From NCBI RefSeq assembly GCF_002207865.1, contig NZ_BDQM01000015.1, positions 26,104 through 90,103 of the forward strand: a stretch of DNA of 64,000 nt. Reading direction: 5' to 3'. Source of the DNA: Colwellia marinimaniae. GTDB lineage: Bacteria > Pseudomonadota > Gammaproteobacteria > Enterobacterales > Alteromonadaceae. The notes beneath the pieces were generated by a model. The model saw only the letters and a program-made list of their open reading frames with translations, searched no databases and was not told the DNA's origin. The position numbers and the translations under genes are program-made. Positions 7,848-16,992 of the stretch are shown here, in pieces. Position 1 is the stretch's first letter. Every line of letters begins with the position of its first letter.

Positions 7848-8858
7848 ATGAAAGCAGCCGTTATTCATCAATTTAAAGGTCGTCTTGAAATTCAACAGCG
7901 AGATAAACCAAGTATTGCTAGCCAAGAGGTTTTGGTTAAAATTCATGCTTGTGGTGTCTGTCATACTGACTTGCACGCCTGCCAGGGTGACTGGCCGGTT
8001 AAACCTAAAATGCCACTTATTCCGGGTCATGAAGGAGTTGGTGAGATCGTTGAAATTGGTGAGCAAGTTAAACATTTTAAACTTGGTGACCGTGTTGGCA
8101 TCCCCTGGCTTTACAGTGCTTGTGGCTATTGTGACTACTGTTTAACCGGTAATGAAAATTTATGTTTATCACAGCAAAACTGCGGTTATTCGGTTGATGG
8201 TAGTTATGCCGAATATTGCAAAGCCCATGGTGATTATGTGGTAAAAATTCCTGATGGTATTGATTATGTTGCAGCAGCCCCCTTGTTTTGTGCCGGCGTT
8301 ACTACCTATAAAGCACTGAAAGTATCCACCGCAAAACCGGGTGAGTGGGTCGCTATTTTTGGTATCGGTGGTTTAGGGCATTTAGCGGTTCAGTATGCCG
8401 TTGCCATGGGCTTAAATGTTATTGCCGTTGATACCGGCACTGATAAATTGAAACTTGCTAAAGAACTGGGGGCCAGCCTTTGTTTAGACTTTAAAAGTGA
8501 TGATGTTGTTGCGCGTGTACTTGAGGAAACCGGTGGTGTGCACGCCAGTATCTGTACCGCCGTTAGCAAAAGTGCCTTTGAACAGAGCTATAAAGTCATT
8601 CGCCGAGGGGGTAAATGTGTGTTAGTCGGCCTACCAGCAGAAGATATGCCGCTGCCTATTTTTGATACGGTATTAAATGGCGTGAGTGTTATCGGCTCTA
8701 TTGTTGGTACCCGGAAAGATTTAGTTGAGTGTTTAGACTTTGCCGCGAGAGGTAAAGTTAAAGCCATTACCATTGAGAAAAAACTAGAAGATATCAATGA
8801 GATTTTTGACGATATGATTAATGGTGAGATTACTGGCCGTGTGGTGATGACGTTTTAG
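7848..8858 (+). CDS. adhP: Zinc-dependent alcohol dehydrogenase
   Basis: A 336-residue medium-chain dehydrogenase that interconverts primary alcohols and aldehydes with NAD(H). Catalytic zinc ligands are Cys38 (CGVCHTD), His61 (GHEGVG) and Cys148. Structural zinc cysteines are C92, C95, C98 and C106. The Rossmann motif GIGGLG is at 172-177. Length and the MKAAV start match AdhP. A strong AAGGAG lies just upstream, and a terminator follows 55 bp after the stop, so it is probably a single-gene unit. Confidence 0.92.
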   Translation: MKAAVIHQFKGRLEIQQRDKPSIASQEVLVKIHACGVCHTDLHACQGDWPVKPKMPLIPGHEGVGEIVEIGEQVKHFKLGDRVGIPWLYSACGYCDYCLTGNENLCLSQQNCGYSVDGSYAEYCKAHGDYVVKIPDGIDYVAAAPLFCAGVTTYKALKVSTAKPGEWVAIFGIGGLGHLAVQYAVAMGLNVIAVDTGTDKLKLAKELGASLCLDFKSDDVVARVLEETGGVHASICTAVSKSAFEQSYKVIRRGGKCVLVGLPAEDMPLPIFDTVLNGVSVIGSIVGTRKDLVECLDFAARGKVKAITIEKKLEDINEIFDDMINGEITGRVVMTF

Positions 8859-8912
8859 CTTTCTTTGGCAATACTTATTAGCGCTAACAGGCTTAAATTT
8901 ATCTGTTTGTTC

Positions 8913-8951
8913 AAAGCCCTCTACTGTGGATAACGGTTAAGGGCTTTTTTT
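8913..8951 (+). terminator. Terminator after adhP
   Basis: AAAGCCCT (8913-8920) pairs with AGGGCTTT (8940-8947) followed by T residues. The rest of the 8859-9200 gap shows no further gene. Confidence 0.75.
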
Positions 8952-9200
8952 ATGTGCGTAGTTGTAGCCCTGTATTTAGGGGACGTTTGTTCTGCCTGCC
9001 CACTTAATCAAAACAATTACTGTAAACGTAATAGCTAAAGATTAATTACCGCTAAAATAAATAAACTTTTTCCAAACTATTTTGCTTACCCGCGCTACTT
9101 TATAGTTGCATACCAGTAATAATGACGCTTATGTAGCGATAGCGTAACAAATTTTTTTAAGTGATTTTTTTTAAGTAATAGACTAATAATAGGAGCCTTT

Positions 9201-9767
9201 GTGTTTGAAAAAAGCGATGAAACGCTCATAGCGCAAGCGCTAAAAGGCAAAAAATAAGCTTGGCTAACACTGGTAAAACGTTATGAGAAACCTCTCTATA
9301 ACTACGCTTTACGTATGGTGAATAATCCGGCTGATACCATGGATTTAATGCAAGATATCTTTATGGCATTATTTCGAAATTTATCCAAGTTTCGAGGTGA
9401 ATGTCCCTTTAAGAGTTGGCTGTTTAAGATTACTCATTATCGTTGTCTTGAGTTTTATCGACGTAAACGGCCGATGCAATCACTTGATGATGTGCCAGAG
9501 CAAGAAGATGAACAATCGTTATGCCTAGAAAAAGACTTATTTTTAAAACAGCAAAGTAGCACGCTATTACAAGCGATGCAGCATTTACCGGTCAAGCAAA
9601 AACTGGTAGTGGAGTGAAAGTTTTTCCAGCAGTGTACTTTCGAAGATATTAGTCAGCAACTTGGCATCTCAACCAATACCGCCAAGTCACAATTATATAG
9701 CGCACTCGATAAATTAAAACTGCAGTTAGCAGGGTCGTGGCTACAAAGATCAAATATTAGTCTTTAA
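9201..9767 (+). pseudogene. ECF-like sigma-70 family sigma factor with two in-frame stops
   Basis: From GTG 9201 (AGGAG at 9191-9195) a single frame runs 189 codons and encodes a complete ECF-type sigma factor. Region 2 includes MDLMQDIFMALFRNLSKFRG and PFKSWLFKITHY. Region 4 includes LPVKQKLVVE and FEDISQQLGISTNTAKSQL. The frame is broken by TAA at 9255-9257 (after KGKK) and TGA at 9615-9617 (after LVVE), with no frameshift. An internal start at ATG 9315 could give only a 100-residue region 2 fragment. I infer a recently inactivated gene; no anti-sigma gene follows. Confidence 0.85.
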
Positions 9768-10038
9768 TAAAAAAGACATTAACGCTTGTGCCAACAGTAA
9801 GCTGACCGCTAAAAAGCTATTGACCAAAGCAGAGCAGTATCAGTTCTAGTTTCGTTAGTTAAATTTTAAGGCAACTAAGTTTAGCTTTATCTAGCTAGAC
9901 TTAGTTAAGTTACTGTGAATGTTTGCCGCCATAAATAGCGTAATGAATATTCGCTACTTATGGCTTTTTATCTGGCATAAATTAGTGAGTGAGGATTTAA
10001 TTCATAACAAGACTTTCTAAAATGATGATAAGATAATA

Positions 10039-10058
10039 TACTGTTTAAATGTACAGTA
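10039..10058. promoter_or_regulatory. LexA (SOS) box of umuDC
   Basis: TACTGTTTAAATGTACAGTA is a near-perfect SOS box (CTG-N10-CAG with flanking TA). It lies 31 bp before the umuD ATG and indicates DNA-damage induction. The rest of the 9768-10038 gap shows no clear gene. Confidence 0.9.
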
Positions 10059-10089
10059 TTTGTTTTGATACTATGAAAAGTTGTCTGTT

Positions 10090-10503
10090 ATGAAAGTTAT
10101 TCCCATCTATATTGAAGCTGGTATTTCTGGCTTTGAATCGCCCGCTGCCGAATATAAAGAGTTAGGTCTAAGCTTAGATCAACTTATTATTCGCCATCCC
10201 AATGCGACTTTTATTGGTCAAGCCATAGGTCATTCTATGCAAGGCATAGGTATTTTTGATGGTGATATACTTATTGTTGATAGGTCGCTTACCGCCAAAA
10301 ATGGTGATGTCATTGTGGCAAACTATAATGGTTGTTTTGTCTGTAAAATTTTGGATAAGCCACAAGCACGGTTATTGTCTGCTTCTCAGCAATTTGCTCC
10401 GGTAAATATTAAACCCGAAGACACCTTCCAGCTAGAAGGCGTCGTTACTCAGTCTATTCGTCTGCACCATCCAGTTCCCGATTTACTTGCATGTTTGCAC
10501 TAG
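10090..10503 (+). CDS. umuD: UmuD, self-processing subunit of DNA polymerase V
   Basis: A 137-residue LexA-fold S24 peptidase. Catalytic Ser49 (GHSMQG) and Lys86 (VCKIL) are 37 residues apart, as in E. coli UmuD (S60/K97). The expected RecA-stimulated cleavage point aligns with SGFESPAAEY, but the P1 residue is Ser13 where E. coli has Cys. ATG 10090 is chosen over TTG 10081. The gene overlaps umuC by 13 bases and lies under a LexA box, so it is an SOS operon for translesion synthesis. Confidence 0.92.
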   Translation: MKVIPIYIEAGISGFESPAAEYKELGLSLDQLIIRHPNATFIGQAIGHSMQGIGIFDGDILIVDRSLTAKNGDVIVANYNGCFVCKILDKPQARLLSASQQFAPVNIKPEDTFQLEGVVTQSIRLHHPVPDLLACLH

Positions 10504-11747
10504 TTGATGCGGTCTCATTTTACGCCAGTGCTGAGAAAGTCTTTGATCCCAGTATTCGTAATAGACCTGTGGTGGTACTAACCAATAACGATGGCTGTAT
10601 TTGTGCGGTTTGCCCTATTGCGAGAAGGTTAGGTATTCCAAAGTTTAAGCCTTACTTTCAAGTGAAGTGGTTATTAGACAAGCATGATGTGGTGGTTCGC
10701 TCTTCAAATTACGAACTCTATGCTGATTTGAGTGATAAAATGATGGCGGTTATTGCTCGTTATTGCGATAAGCAACATATTTATTCTATTGATGAATCAT
10801 TTTTAGTTTTTAATAATTATCAAAATATTATTAGTGATTGGCATGCCTATGGCCATGAGATAAGGCGTGCTATATGGAAGGAAACACGCTTACCTGTTGG
10901 CGTTGGTTTTGGCTCTACTACTACCTTAGCTAAAGCGGCTAATCATGCTGCAAAAAAATTAACCGGCTTTAACGGCGTCGCGGTTATTGATAGCCCAAGT
11001 AGTGCTAAGGCCGTGCTCACCCGCATGGCTGTTAATGAGGTTTGGGGCGTGGGCCGACGCATTGCAAAAAAATTAACAGCCCAGGGCATTAATAATGCCT
11101 ACCAGTTAGCGCAGCAAAACCCTAAAGCTATGCGTAAAGAGTTTAGCGTTATGATTGAGCGAACCGTGCATGAACTCAATGGCATTACCTGCTTATCTTG
11201 GGATGAGGTTAAGCCAGCTAAGCAAGAGATCTTTTCAACGAGAAGTTTTGGTCAACGCATTATGGATATTCATGCATTGCAAGCCGCCTTAACCAGTCAT
11301 GGCGCTATTGTGGCTAAAAAATTGCGACAACAAGGTAGCTTAGTTAAGAAGCTGATAATCTTTGCTTCGAGCTCACCTCATGATGAAAACTATTATAAGC
11401 AGGCCATTAGCTACCGCTTCAGCCAAGCAACAGATAATAATTGCGACATAGCTACCGCAATAACGAGTGCGCTGAGTGATATATTTGTGCCCGGTGTGCG
11501 TTTTTATCGCTGCGGTGTCGGTGCGATTGAATTACAAAGTCGTGCTTTTCAACAAGCGGATTTATTTTTACCCGCGCAAACAAACCCAGCTTTGATGGCA
11601 TGCCTTGATAAAATAAATAAGCGTTATGGTCAAGGTACCTTAAAAGTTGCGGCGCAAGGGCAAAGTGATAACTGGCAGATGAAACGGAATTTTTTGAGCC
11701 CACAATACACCACCTGCTGGCGAGATATTCCTAAAATTCAGTGTTAA
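10491..11747 (+). CDS. umuC: UmuC, Y-family catalytic subunit of DNA polymerase V
   Basis: A 418-residue translesion polymerase. It starts MFALVDAVSFYAS with catalytic Asp6; the second acidic pair is Asp101-Glu102 in SIDESF. VGVGFGSTTTLAKAANHAAK matches the finger/palm region, and VWGVGRRIAKKL is the helix-hairpin-helix. Length agrees with E. coli UmuC (422). Translationally coupled to umuD, its partner as the processed UmuD' dimer. It allows damage bypass at the cost of mutations. Confidence 0.95.
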   Translation: MFALVDAVSFYASAEKVFDPSIRNRPVVVLTNNDGCICAVCPIARRLGIPKFKPYFQVKWLLDKHDVVVRSSNYELYADLSDKMMAVIARYCDKQHIYSIDESFLVFNNYQNIISDWHAYGHEIRRAIWKETRLPVGVGFGSTTTLAKAANHAAKKLTGFNGVAVIDSPSSAKAVLTRMAVNEVWGVGRRIAKKLTAQGINNAYQLAQQNPKAMRKEFSVMIERTVHELNGITCLSWDEVKPAKQEIFSTRSFGQRIMDIHALQAALTSHGAIVAKKLRQQGSLVKKLIIFASSSPHDENYYKQAISYRFSQATDNNCDIATAITSALSDIFVPGVRFYRCGVGAIELQSRAFQQADLFLPAQTNPALMACLDKINKRYGQGTLKVAAQGQSDNWQMKRNFLSPQYTTCWRDIPKIQC

Positions 11748-11921
11748 TTTAAAGTGAAATAGTTGGCATTCATGTATTTATTTTAATCAAGGCTCGGTCT
11801 TAATCAACAACAGGAAAAATAAGCTATTGATGAAGGCTTAATAGCTTTGCGCTGGCAAGTTAGTAAGGAATTAAGTAATATGCCTTTTTTCAAGTAAGCA
11901 AATCTTTAAGGGTGTTATTGA

Positions 11922-12395
11922 ATGGGTAAATTTATATTACTCGCTATTGTTATTGGACTATTTGTCTTCTTCATTATGCGACAAAGTAGCAATAAAGCAG
12001 CGGCCGAAATTAATATAAAATTAGGCAGTGAGTTTTTAGCGGCTAATAAAAGTGAGGCTGGGGTAAATACAACCGCTTCAGGTTTACAATATAAAGTGCT
12101 AACTCAAGGTAGTGGTACAGAGCACCCAAGTGCATCGTCGAAAGTTAAAGTGCATTACCATGGAACTTTACTTGATGGCAGTGTCTTTGATAGTTCAGTC
12201 GATCGAGGCCAGTCAATTAGTTTTGGTTTAAATCAAGTAATTAAAGGCTGGACTGAAGGTGTGCAGTTGATGGTTGTCGGCGAGAAAACGCGTTTTTATA
12301 TTCCGTCAAGTTTAGGCTATGGTAACAAACCGGCGGGAAAAATAGGCCCTGGAGCATTATTAATTTTTGATATTGAGTTACTGGCGATAAACTAA
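11922..12395 (+). CDS. Membrane-anchored FKBP-type peptidyl-prolyl isomerase
   Basis: 157 residues. Residues ~4-20 form an N-terminal hydrophobic anchor (ILLAIVIGLFVFFIM), then a short linker and an FKBP domain: SGLQYKVL, VKVHYHGTLLDGSVFDSS, VIKGWTEGVQLM and an IPSSLGYG loop. The family isomerises X-Pro bonds in folding proteins, here probably in the periplasm. The FklB/FkpA dimerisation domain is absent, so this is a short form. It has its own terminator. Confidence 0.88.
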   Translation: MGKFILLAIVIGLFVFFIMRQSSNKAAAEINIKLGSEFLAANKSEAGVNTTASGLQYKVLTQGSGTEHPSASSKVKVHYHGTLLDGSVFDSSVDRGQSISFGLNQVIKGWTEGVQLMVVGEKTRFYIPSSLGYGNKPAGKIGPGALLIFDIELLAIN

Positions 12396-12425
12396 GCCAA
12401 GTTGTTAGACAAAACAGTCTAAATT

Positions 12426-12461
12426 AAAGCCCATTTAGTATGACTAAATGGGCTTTTTTTT
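12426..12461 (+). terminator. Terminator after the FKBP gene
   Basis: A perfect 13-bp stem AAAGCCCATTTAG/CTAAATGGGCTTT (12426-12438 and 12444-12456) is followed by a run of T. Confidence 0.92.
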
Positions 12462-12569
12462 ACCAATTTGAGAGTTAATTAAGCAGCCAAGTAGCTAACT
12501 ATTCGTCATCTCACTAGCTACTTAATTAGCTACCTACCTCATTAGATAAGTCATTAAAGAACATCGTTG

Positions 12570-13574
12570 TTAATAGTATCTCAACTCTCGTACTTTGCCC
12601 CAGAACACCCAGTATGAGAAGACGGTATAGCTGAAGATCACGGGTACTACTATGATCACTCCCCATAATAAAAAGCTTAACGATTCAGGCGCTGCTGCGG
12701 TTTCCCAAATGGTTAATTTACCCGGCACTATATAGGGGAAGAAGCTAAAGGCAAAACCAAAAAAGCATAAAGCAAATATAACAACAGCAGCAACAAAAGG
12801 TCGCCAACAGCCTTTATCCATTTCAGCAGGTAATGTTTTCAACTGTAATAAGCTGTAAACAAATAAGGCAAAACACAATACCGGTAAAGGCAATATATAT
12901 AAGGTGGTCGGCCAAGCAAACCATTTAGCAAAAACATCAGGGTTAATTAAGGGGTTTATCGCTGAAACAGCCACTACGCCGATAAAGCAAATAACCCCGG
13001 TCTTTTTAGCCCAAGCTACCGCTTGTACTTGTAAGGCGCCTTCTGTTTTCATGATCAGCCAACATGCACCAATATAGGCATAGGCAGCTGCAACACCTAA
13101 TGCACTGAGTAAGCTAAAGGCATAAGCTGCTAGAGAGTCTTCAAAGCTCATAACATACATGCCCAGCATATAACCTTGGCTCAAGGCTGCGAGTAATGAA
13201 CCTACTTTAAAGACCTTGTCCCAGGTTGGTTTATGGCTAAATGCTGCTTTGGCTCTGAAATCAAAAGCGACACCGCGTAGTATCAAGCTAATTAATAATA
13301 CCGCCGTGGGTAAATAGAGCTCTTTAAAAATGTGGCTATGGGCTGATGGAAAAGCAATTAACAACAAGCCAATAGCCAAGACCAGCCAGGTTTCATTGGC
13401 ATCCCAAAAAGGGCCAATAGAGGCGATCATGGTATCGCTATCATCTTTTTGTGAAAGTGGTAGCAATATACCAACACCTAAATCAAAGCCATCTAATATG
13501 GCGTACAACAATATCGACAAGCCCATTAGCGAAACAAATATGACTGCCAGTGAATTAGCTTCAAACATTATCAT
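12570..13574 (-). CDS. cydB: Cytochrome bd-type quinol oxidase subunit II (CioB-like)
   Basis: A 334-residue integral membrane protein with about eight hydrophobic segments. It has the CydB hallmarks ILDGFDLGVG near the N terminus and GPFWDANETWLV around 53-64. Length and the partner's short form suit the cyanide-insensitive (Cio) branch. With CydA it oxidises quinol and reduces oxygen to water without proton pumping. The start overlaps the cydA end by 14 bases, indicating coupling. A second ATG lies two codons in. No cydX-like ORF was identified downstream. Confidence 0.93.
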   Translation of the reverse strand: MIMFEANSLAVIFVSLMGLSILLYAILDGFDLGVGILLPLSQKDDSDTMIASIGPFWDANETWLVLAIGLLLIAFPSAHSHIFKELYLPTAVLLISLILRGVAFDFRAKAAFSHKPTWDKVFKVGSLLAALSQGYMLGMYVMSFEDSLAAYAFSLLSALGVAAAYAYIGACWLIMKTEGALQVQAVAWAKKTGVICFIGVVAVSAINPLINPDVFAKWFAWPTTLYILPLPVLCFALFVYSLLQLKTLPAEMDKGCWRPFVAAVVIFALCFFGFAFSFFPYIVPGKLTIWETAAAPESLSFLLWGVIIVVPVIFSYTVFSYWVFWGKVRELRYY

Positions 13575-14961
13575 TCTCCTTGGTATTCGGTGACTGGTTT
13601 GTTGAGTGAGCTATTGCTGTGTGAACCACAGGTTTAACTTTCTCATCATCAGTGATTTCTTCAATTTCAACTGCACGATTTGCCATGGTAAATAGTGTGT
13701 GTAAATACGCGGTCATTAACACCACATATAAAGTGAGATACAAGACGAGAGATAAAGCGACATTGCCAGGTGCTATAGTAGTTGCGGCATCTTTAACCGT
13801 TAAAATTCCGGTAACTAACCAAGGTTGTCGTCCTATTTCAGTAACATACCAGCCAGCTAATGTTGCTACCCAGCCAGAGAAACTCATGGCAACCAATACT
13901 TTTAACAGCCATCGCGGCAAAACATTATTACGCATGAGCTGTATTCGGCTAAACCAAGAGATGATTAGCATTAACATGCCAATGCTAATCATAATACGAA
14001 AAGCAAAAAATACGGGTGCTACGGGTGGGTGATTACCTTCAAATTCGTTTAAACCCTTTATTTCACCTTCAAGATCATGAGTTAAAATTAAACTGGCCAG
14101 TTTTGGTATGGCTATTTCAAAGTGGTTCTTTTTTTGCTCTTCATCAGGTATAGCGAACAGTATTAGCGGCGCGCCTTTTTGGGTCTGCCAAATTCCTTCC
14201 ATAGCGGCAATTTTTTGTGGCTGATGCTCAAGGGTATTTAAACCATGCAGATCACCCATAAATATTTGTAGTGGTGTTAAAAACATTGCCACAGTTAAGG
14301 CTATTTTTAGTGTCAGTTTTGGGGCTTTTTTATCATCACCCTTAAGTAATCGATAAGCACTGATACCCGCGATTAAAAAGGCGGCGGTTAAGCCTGAGGC
14401 AATAAGCATATGGGTTAAACGATAGGGAAATGACGGGTTAAAAATAATGGCAAACCAATCTACTGGAAAAGCAACACCATCACGCATTTCATGGCCTTGG
14501 GGGGTATGCATCCAAGAGTTAAGGGCTATAATCCAAAAGGCGGACAGGGTAGTACCTATGGCAACAATGAAGGTAGATAAAGTATGTACTCTAGCGGAAA
14601 CTCTTTTTATGCCAAATAACATAACACCGAGAAAACCCGCTTCGAGAAAAAATGCGGTTAATACTTCGTAGCCCAATAAGGGGCCGGCAATATTACCAAC
14701 GGTTTCCATAAACTTGGGCCAGTTAGTACCAAACTGAAATGACATGGTAATGCCAGTAACTACACCAATGGCAAAGGTGAGAGCAAATATTTTTACCCAA
14801 AATCGATAGGCGCGCATCCAAACAGGATCGCCGGTTTGATCAAAGCGTAATTTGAAAAAAAATAAAAACCAACTTAACGCTATGGTGATTGCTGGAAAAA
14901 GAATATGAAAACTTATATTGGCGGCAAACTGAATGCGTGACAGCATTAACGTTTCAAGCAC
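13561..14961 (-). CDS. cydA: Cytochrome bd-type quinol oxidase subunit I (CioA-like)
   Basis: A 466-residue heme-binding subunit. His19 in ISFHILFPA is the expected heme b595/d-side ligand, GRQPW is the conserved quinol-oxidase motif, and YEVLTAFFLEAGFLGVMLFG is a conserved membrane helix. The protein lacks the long Q loop of E. coli CydA (~520 residues), which marks the CioA type. It has a His/Asn-rich polar C-terminal tail. First gene of cydAB, downstream of a GbsR/MarR-like regulator and a 12-bp palindrome. Confidence 0.94.
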   Translation of the reverse strand: MLETLMLSRIQFAANISFHILFPAITIALSWFLFFFKLRFDQTGDPVWMRAYRFWVKIFALTFAIGVVTGITMSFQFGTNWPKFMETVGNIAGPLLGYEVLTAFFLEAGFLGVMLFGIKRVSARVHTLSTFIVAIGTTLSAFWIIALNSWMHTPQGHEMRDGVAFPVDWFAIIFNPSFPYRLTHMLIASGLTAAFLIAGISAYRLLKGDDKKAPKLTLKIALTVAMFLTPLQIFMGDLHGLNTLEHQPQKIAAMEGIWQTQKGAPLILFAIPDEEQKKNHFEIAIPKLASLILTHDLEGEIKGLNEFEGNHPPVAPVFFAFRIMISIGMLMLIISWFSRIQLMRNNVLPRWLLKVLVAMSFSGWVATLAGWYVTEIGRQPWLVTGILTVKDAATTIAPGNVALSLVLYLTLYVVLMTAYLHTLFTMANRAVEIEEITDDEKVKPVVHTAIAHSTNQSPNTKENDNV

Positions 14962-14983
14962 GATGGACTCCGTTAGTTTATCA

Positions 14984-15015
14984 TTTACCCTGCAGGTAAT
15001 AAGCTGCAGGGTAAA
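14984..15015. promoter_or_regulatory. Perfect 12-bp inverted repeat upstream of cydA
   Basis: TTTACCCTGCAG and CTGCAGGGTAAA are perfect complements across an 8-base spacer, 23 bp before the cydA start. No T-run follows on the cydA strand, so it looks more like a dimer-binding operator or an mRNA hairpin than a terminator. The neighbouring winged-helix regulator is the obvious candidate to bind it, but that is inference. Confidence 0.5.
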
Positions 15016-15073
15016 TTGATAACGTTAGTAATTTATTATAGAAAGTTAAAAAACACATAAAAAACGGTTAAGA

Positions 15074-15685
15074 TCACACTTTACCGTTGTTAATTAATTT
15101 ATCTTTAAGGTTGATAATTTTACTTACCCCAGCGCCTAGTTTCATTAGCGTATTAAGCTGCTCTGGGCTCAGGCGTTGCAGTTCACTGGCCCAATGGGTG
15201 ACGGTTTCGAGTAAGTCATGAATTTCATGCATCTGCTTTTGTGCATACTCTTCTTGTTGATTAGTCGGCTCAGTTAATAAGTTATCGCGCAATAGTGACA
15301 GGGTTGGGTCTATTTCGCGTTTACGGCGCTCTTCAAAGACCCGAATTGCCATTTCCCAAATAGAGCCTGCAGGTGAGTAATACTCTTTTCTGTCTTTAGG
15401 TTTATGTTGAACCTGTACTAAACGCCAGGATTGCAGCTCCTTAATACCCATGCTGACATTGCCACGAGAGATATTAAGTGCCTCAGAGATTTGTATAGCA
15501 CTTAACGGCTCTTGATAAATAATTAATAAGCCATACATTTGACCGACAGTGCGATTAAAGCCCCATCGGCTGCCCATTTCGCCACAATGCATAACAAAAG
15601 ATTCTATTTTTGACGCCAGTATCATAAGTTCGTTCTGAAGTTTCAGTAATTTCTGAAAGTTTAAACTTATATTGATATAGATCAA
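15074..15685 (-). CDS. GbsR/MarR-family winged-helix regulator
   Basis: Up to 203 residues; the real start is probably ATG at 15625 (MILASKIESF), which gives 183. The sequence has the GbsR-type signature GEMGSRWGFNRTVGQMYGLL followed by a winged helix (LSAIQISEALNISRGNVSMGIKEL) and a long helical C terminus for dimerisation. Relatives control osmolyte or respiratory genes. It lies directly upstream of cydAB on the same strand with a palindrome between, so it may regulate the oxidase. Confidence 0.75.
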   Translation of the reverse strand: MIYINISLNFQKLLKLQNELMILASKIESFVMHCGEMGSRWGFNRTVGQMYGLLIIYQEPLSAIQISEALNISRGNVSMGIKELQSWRLVQVQHKPKDRKEYYSPAGSIWEMAIRVFEERRKREIDPTLSLLRDNLLTEPTNQQEEYAQKQMHEIHDLLETVTHWASELQRLSPEQLNTLMKLGAGVSKIINLKDKLINNGKV

Positions 15686-15939
15686 TGATTAATTTGCTCT
15701 ATTTTGTACGGGTTATTCCTAGCAAGTAATAAAGACATTGACATGAAAATTAAAGGTTTATTTAAGTTACTATCAAATAATTATTAACTTGTTATTTAAT
15801 TTTTATTAGCTGATAAATGTAACCTAGTAATGGAGTACTGCCGGAGGGGCTTTTAAAAAGAACAGCATATATCCTGCTGGCTAAAACCATGAGCTTTATC
15901 AAGCTAAGCGATTAAAACTGGCTTTAATATAGCTAAGGC

Positions 15940-15971
15940 AAAAAAAAAGCATGTCTTGATGACATGCTTTT
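15940..15971 (-). terminator. Terminator of the phosphoribosyltransferase gene
   Basis: AAAGCATGTC (15946-15955) pairs with GACATGCTTT (15961-15970). On the minus strand the hairpin is followed by a T-run (the A-run at 15940-15948), 32 bp after the stop of the gene at 16003. The remaining 15686-15939 stretch upstream of the regulator shows no gene. Confidence 0.85.
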
Positions 15972-16002
15972 CATAGCGATTTAACGCTTAACTAAACAAA
16001 CG

Positions 16003-16560
16003 CTAGATTAATAAATCGTGAATATTGACGAGATCTTTTTTACCCGCGATGATTTCATCAGGGGTTAAACCAGATAATTCATGGGGGAACACTAACCATT
16101 CATCAGAGGTATGAACAAAGTAATCAGGAGCAAAATCTACTTTTGAATTTTGCGGTTTATACCAAGGACAAGCAACACGAACATCTTGTGGCATATTATT
16201 GCGCATATTTTTCTGCAGCTGCTTGATAAGTGCATCTATGCTTCGACCGGAATCAAAGACATCATCAACAATGAGTAAATCATCGCTGGCGTTGGCATTT
16301 TCTATAATGTAATGCAGGCCGTGCACTTTAATTTCTTTATTTTGTTTATTGATCCCATAATAAGACGAAGTACGAACGGCAATATGATCAGTTTCCACAC
16401 CTTTAAAGTCGAAATATTCTTGCACAGCGATACCAATAGGTGCACCACCACGCCATATGCCGACGATAAATTGTGGACGAAAGCCATCTTCAAATACTTT
16501 GGCGGCTACACGAAACGAATCTTCTAATAATTCTTGTGCGGTAATAAAATGTTTTTCCAT
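16003..16560 (-). CDS. Hypoxanthine/xanthine-type purine phosphoribosyltransferase
   Basis: A 185-residue type I phosphoribosyltransferase. The PRPP-binding motif is DDLLIVDDVFDSGRSI, with an N-terminal VGIWRGGAPIG loop and a flexible RTSSYYG loop. The family salvages 6-oxopurine bases to nucleotides with PRPP. Sequence style fits proteins annotated as hypoxanthine phosphoribosyltransferase in marine gammaproteobacteria rather than classical E. coli Hpt or Gpt, so base preference is uncertain. Single-gene unit with its own terminator. Confidence 0.82.
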   Translation of the reverse strand: MEKHFITAQELLEDSFRVAAKVFEDGFRPQFIVGIWRGGAPIGIAVQEYFDFKGVETDHIAVRTSSYYGINKQNKEIKVHGLHYIIENANASDDLLIVDDVFDSGRSIDALIKQLQKNMRNNMPQDVRVACPWYKPQNSKVDFAPDYFVHTSDEWLVFPHELSGLTPDEIIAGKKDLVNIHDLLI

Positions 16561-16908
16561 TGCCGAGGAAACCTTTGTTGAAAAAATAATAAGCGTTAAT
16601 TATAACCTGACTATGGAAAATAGTGTACCGCTAGCAACATTAAAAATGTGACAAAAGTACAGGAACTAACGTGTGCCTTATAAAATAAGCATAAAAATAG
16701 CCTTTGTTTTTTGCGCAGGGCAGAGCACAAACGATTAAATTACTTTACCGCTGATCTTGGTGGCAGAGTATTACGCAAGTGGTTACTTTCTGGGTTTATG
16801 TGGTTAAAAAGTCACTAGCTGAAAAAGTGCAGGCAGTTTTTCCGGTAAAGGCGGGGGAAAATTTTAACGGCTAAAAAATGATAAAAGGATAAATAGTTAA
16901 ATAGTTGT
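16561..16908. other. Intergenic region upstream of the phosphoribosyltransferase and merR genes
   Basis: It should hold the minus-strand promoter for the phosphoribosyltransferase. No convincing ORF or RNA gene was seen. Confidence 0.4.
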
Positions 16909-16940
16909 TTGACATTGGAGTTAACTCCAAGCTTTATGAT
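16909..16940 (+). promoter_or_regulatory. MerR-type promoter and operator
   Basis: TTGACA (16909-16914) and TATGAT (16935-16940) are separated by 20 bp instead of the usual 17. The spacer holds the palindrome TTGGAGTTAACTCCAA (16915-16930). This over-long spacer with a central dyad is diagnostic of MerR-family activated promoters, so the regulator-permease pair is probably autoregulated. Confidence 0.88.
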
Positions 16941-16992
16941 GTAAGATATTCATTAAGGCTGGACTTTTACAGAATTTAATACGGGATAGATT

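Noticed and set aside
9768..10038. Anti-sigma factor gene after the sigma pseudogene
   Set aside because: Only a ~25-codon open stretch without a start was seen; no anti-sigma motif.
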